DNA from: Neptunomonas marina
GTDB lineage: Bacteria > Pseudomonadota > Gammaproteobacteria > Pseudomonadales > Balneatricaceae
Assembly (NCBI RefSeq): GCF_004005935.1
Contig: NZ_SACQ01000007.1
Coordinates: 1 to 64,000 of the forward strand
DNA: 64,000 nt
Reading direction: 5' to 3'
In this document: piece after piece, positions 61,389 through 64,000 of the stretch
How the letters are laid out: every line of letters starts with the position of its first letter
Numbering within the stretch: the first letter of the stretch is position 1
Notes under the pieces: model-generated
Databases searched by the model: none
Told to the model about the DNA's origin: nothing
Seen by the model: the letters and a program-made list of their open reading frames with translations, nothing else
Translations under genes and position numbers: made by a program

Positions 61389-61934
61389 ATGATGTTAGAA
61401 AAGAACCGCGCATGTTTGATGGTGATCGATGTTCAAACACGTTTGCTACCCGGTATTCCAGATAGCGAAACGCTGGTTGAGCGCTGCACGGCACTGGTTG
61501 GGCTAGCGAACGAACTGGAGATTCCGGTGTTTGGTAGTGAGCAGTATCCTGATGGCGTTGGCCCGATGGACGACACACTCAAAGCTGCGATTGGTGCGGA
61601 CAATGTCGCGGGTAAAACCCACTTCTCCTGTGTGGATGCGCCAGAGTGCGCTGATCTCATGCAGCAGATGACACAGGACCAGATCGTGGTCTGCGGGATG
61701 GAGTCACACGCCTGTGTATTGCAAAGTGCACTGAGCTTTAAAGCACAGGGGAAAGAGGTCTTTGTGGTGGCGGATGCCATCGCCTCGCGCCATGCAGCAG
61801 ATACCGAGTTTGCCATCGCACGTATGCGTGAAGAGGGTATCAAGCTGGTCACCTGTGAAATGGTTGGCTTTGAGTGGCTGCGCCGCTCAGATACCGCTGG
61901 ATTTAAAACCTTCAGCAAAGCGTTTCTGCGCTAA
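61389..61934 (+). CDS. Isochorismatase-family cysteine hydrolase
   Basis: A 181-residue hydrolase of the isochorismatase-like fold. The triad is visible: Asp in VIDVQTRLLPGI (about 16), Lys in AGKTHFSC, and nucleophile Cys in VCGMESHACVLQSALS (Cys106 region). It belongs to the YcaC/nicotinamidase-like group with unknown substrate. Two ATGs are possible (61389 and 61392). It probably forms a transcript with the upstream hydratase gene. Confidence 0.85.
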   Translation: MMLEKNRACLMVIDVQTRLLPGIPDSETLVERCTALVGLANELEIPVFGSEQYPDGVGPMDDTLKAAIGADNVAGKTHFSCVDAPECADLMQQMTQDQIVVCGMESHACVLQSALSFKAQGKEVFVVADAIASRHAADTEFAIARMREEGIKLVTCEMVGFEWLRRSDTAGFKTFSKAFLR

Positions 61935-62015
61935 TCGTGAGTGCGCCGAGTGCCTTTGGGTGCTTCGCGCGCTGGTTTCTCAGGTTGGAGGCGCGTTTTA
62001 TACTAGGGAGATTCA

Positions 62016-63203
62016 ATGGCTGATACTGAAACCGCTGATATGATCCCTGCCACCCCCCAACACGGCATGAGTGCTCTCACTGACGATGCCGAACGGAACC
62101 GACTGCTGGCTGAAATGGCTGAGCAGTCCACCGATATGATTTCACGCCATACGCCCGATGAGTGGCGATTTATCTACGCGTCTCCCGCTGTCGAGATGCT
62201 GCTGGGTTACTCGGTTGACGAGATTATCGGCCGATCCGCATCGGAGTTATACCATCCCGATGATCGCGATGACTTTGAGCGCCGCCGCCCCACCGTGGTG
62301 TATCAGCAGGGTTTCTACACCCACACCTACCGCTTTCGGCGCAAGGATGGCGCTTATACGTGGTTAGAAAGCACCAGCCGGTCGATCCGTGATCCCGAGA
62401 GTGGCGAGCTGCGCGAAATATTGGTTGTGTCACGTGATGTGAGCCACCGCATTGAAGCGGATCAGCGTATGCAACGCTACCAAGAGGAGCTGAGCCGTGC
62501 CGCGCGTCTGGTGGCGATGGGCGAGATGGCCTCTGGTTTGGCCCATGAGCTGAATCAGCCACTCACCGCAATCACCAACTATGTGCGTGGTATCGAGCGG
62601 CGCATTCAGGCAACCCCTGCGCCGACGCTTGACGAGTTGGTACTGCCGCTGGAAAAGATCGGTAAAACCTCGCTACGTGCCGGTGAGATTCTACACCGTA
62701 TGATGGACTTCACCCGCAAGCGTGAACCGACCCGCTCGGCACTATCCCTGCATCCTGTGATCGAAGATCTCATCGAATTCTGTGCGCATATTGCAAAAGC
62801 GCACAATGTCACGCTTGAGAACTGCGTGACCCGTGCCCTACCCCAGATTACGGCGGATAAAATCCAGCTTGAGCAGGTGCTTTTGAACTTGCTGACTAAT
62901 GCAATCGAAGCGAGCCACAGCAACCCAGATGAGCCACCACGCCATGTCTGGGTGGAAGCTTCTCTGTGCAGCAACGAAGAGGTTATAATTTCAGTGTGCG
63001 ATCAAGGTGTTGGGCTGGGTGAGAGCAGCGTTGATAAACTGTTTGAACAGTTCTACACCACCAAACCAGAAGGGCTGGGTATGGGGCTTGGCATTAGCCG
63101 ATCTCTCGTTGAAGCACACGGTGGCTCCTTGAGCGCTGAAAACCAGATTCATGGCGGCGCCGCTTTTCGGATCCGCTTACCCGGTGTAATTTCGCCAAAC
63201 TGA
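62016..63203 (+). CDS. PAS-domain sensor histidine kinase (FixL/DctB-type HisKA)
   Basis: A 395-residue soluble kinase without membrane segments. The PAS/PAC domain (about 28-148) is followed by a HisKA dimer-phosphoacceptor region with His in GLAHELNQPLTAI (about 175-187), then HATPase with N-box LLNLLTNAIEAS, G1 VCDQGVGLG and G2 GLGMGLGISRSLVEAHGG. A conserved heme-type PAS His is not obvious, so the signal is unknown. The cognate regulator gene begins seven bases after its stop. Confidence 0.92.
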   Translation: MADTETADMIPATPQHGMSALTDDAERNRLLAEMAEQSTDMISRHTPDEWRFIYASPAVEMLLGYSVDEIIGRSASELYHPDDRDDFERRRPTVVYQQGFYTHTYRFRRKDGAYTWLESTSRSIRDPESGELREILVVSRDVSHRIEADQRMQRYQEELSRAARLVAMGEMASGLAHELNQPLTAITNYVRGIERRIQATPAPTLDELVLPLEKIGKTSLRAGEILHRMMDFTRKREPTRSALSLHPVIEDLIEFCAHIAKAHNVTLENCVTRALPQITADKIQLEQVLLNLLTNAIEASHSNPDEPPRHVWVEASLCSNEEVIISVCDQGVGLGESSVDKLFEQFYTTKPEGLGMGLGISRSLVEAHGGSLSAENQIHGGAAFRIRLPGVISPN

Positions 63204-63210
63204 GGCAGGC

Positions 63211-64000
<790 letters not shown>

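Overview
The window looks like a chromosomal segment of a marine gammaproteobacterium, probably from the Oceanospirillales (Marinobacterium/Neptuniibacter/Nitrincola-like). I infer this from the pyrE-crc-rph-yicC block known from pseudomonads and relatives, a complete MSHA pilus locus, a pycA/pycB/pycR carboxylase locus, an acuR-acuI acrylate locus and a C-P lyase operon. G+C is intermediate by eye. The genus is not certain.

Layout. (1) 1-2.0 kb: 3' end of a 5S rRNA gene with its terminator, a FabI-type enoyl-ACP reductase, a TauE/SafE exporter and tRNA-Phe. (2) 2.2-15.0 kb: one long run of overlapping MSHA type IV pilus genes, in the order I, I2, J, K, L, M, N, E, G, F, A/B, C, D, O, P, all on the + strand, with no mshQ and one major-type prepilin gene. 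(3) 15.0-18.4 kb: pyrE, crc, rph, yicC. The gene that commonly follows yicC, gmk, appears only at the right edge (63,872), so about 45.5 kb separates the usual neighbours. (4) 18.4-22.6 kb: a more AT-rich type II restriction-modification module. It has a C5-cytosine methyltransferase and a divergent MvaI/BcnI-type endonuclease with extra N-terminal domains, separated by 381 bp rich in hairpins. (5) 22.6-30.7 kb: an XRE regulator, a DUF2061 protein, carbonic anhydrase, a two-subunit pyruvate carboxylase with a divergent LysR regulator, and acuR-acuI with matching operators. (6) 30.8-37.8 kb: a MoxR/Bat operon. (7) 38.0-44.7 kb: two c-di-GMP signalling proteins, a DUF4197 protein and an EamA transporter. 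(8) 44.9-48.3 kb: a secreted polysaccharide-deacetylase-like protein with a C-terminal threefold repeat, and a LysR regulator. (9) 48.6-57.4 kb: phnGHIJKLMN followed by convergent modABC. (10) 57.5-61.9 kb: folE2 behind a Zur-type palindrome, phaB, malonyl-CoA decarboxylase, a PhaJ-like hydratase and an isochorismatase-family hydrolase. (11) 62.0-64.0 kb: a PAS histidine kinase with a FixJ-type regulator, and the start of gmk.

How the genes may work together. The MSHA motor MshE carries the two N-terminal MshEN motifs that bind c-di-GMP, and two c-di-GMP enzymes lie in the same window, so pilus output is probably tied to c-di-GMP. Crc, pycAB, acuI, malonyl-CoA decarboxylase, phaB and phaJ point to flexible use of organic acids, acrylate/propionate-type acyl-CoAs and storage polyester. 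C-P lyase, ModABC and a Zur-controlled zinc-independent FolE2 suggest phosphorus, molybdenum and zinc scarcity responses.

The least explained items are the structured region ahead of the endonuclease gene, the domain-fused endonuclease itself, and the deacetylase/trefoil protein. I saw no insertion sequence, prophage or CRISPR array.
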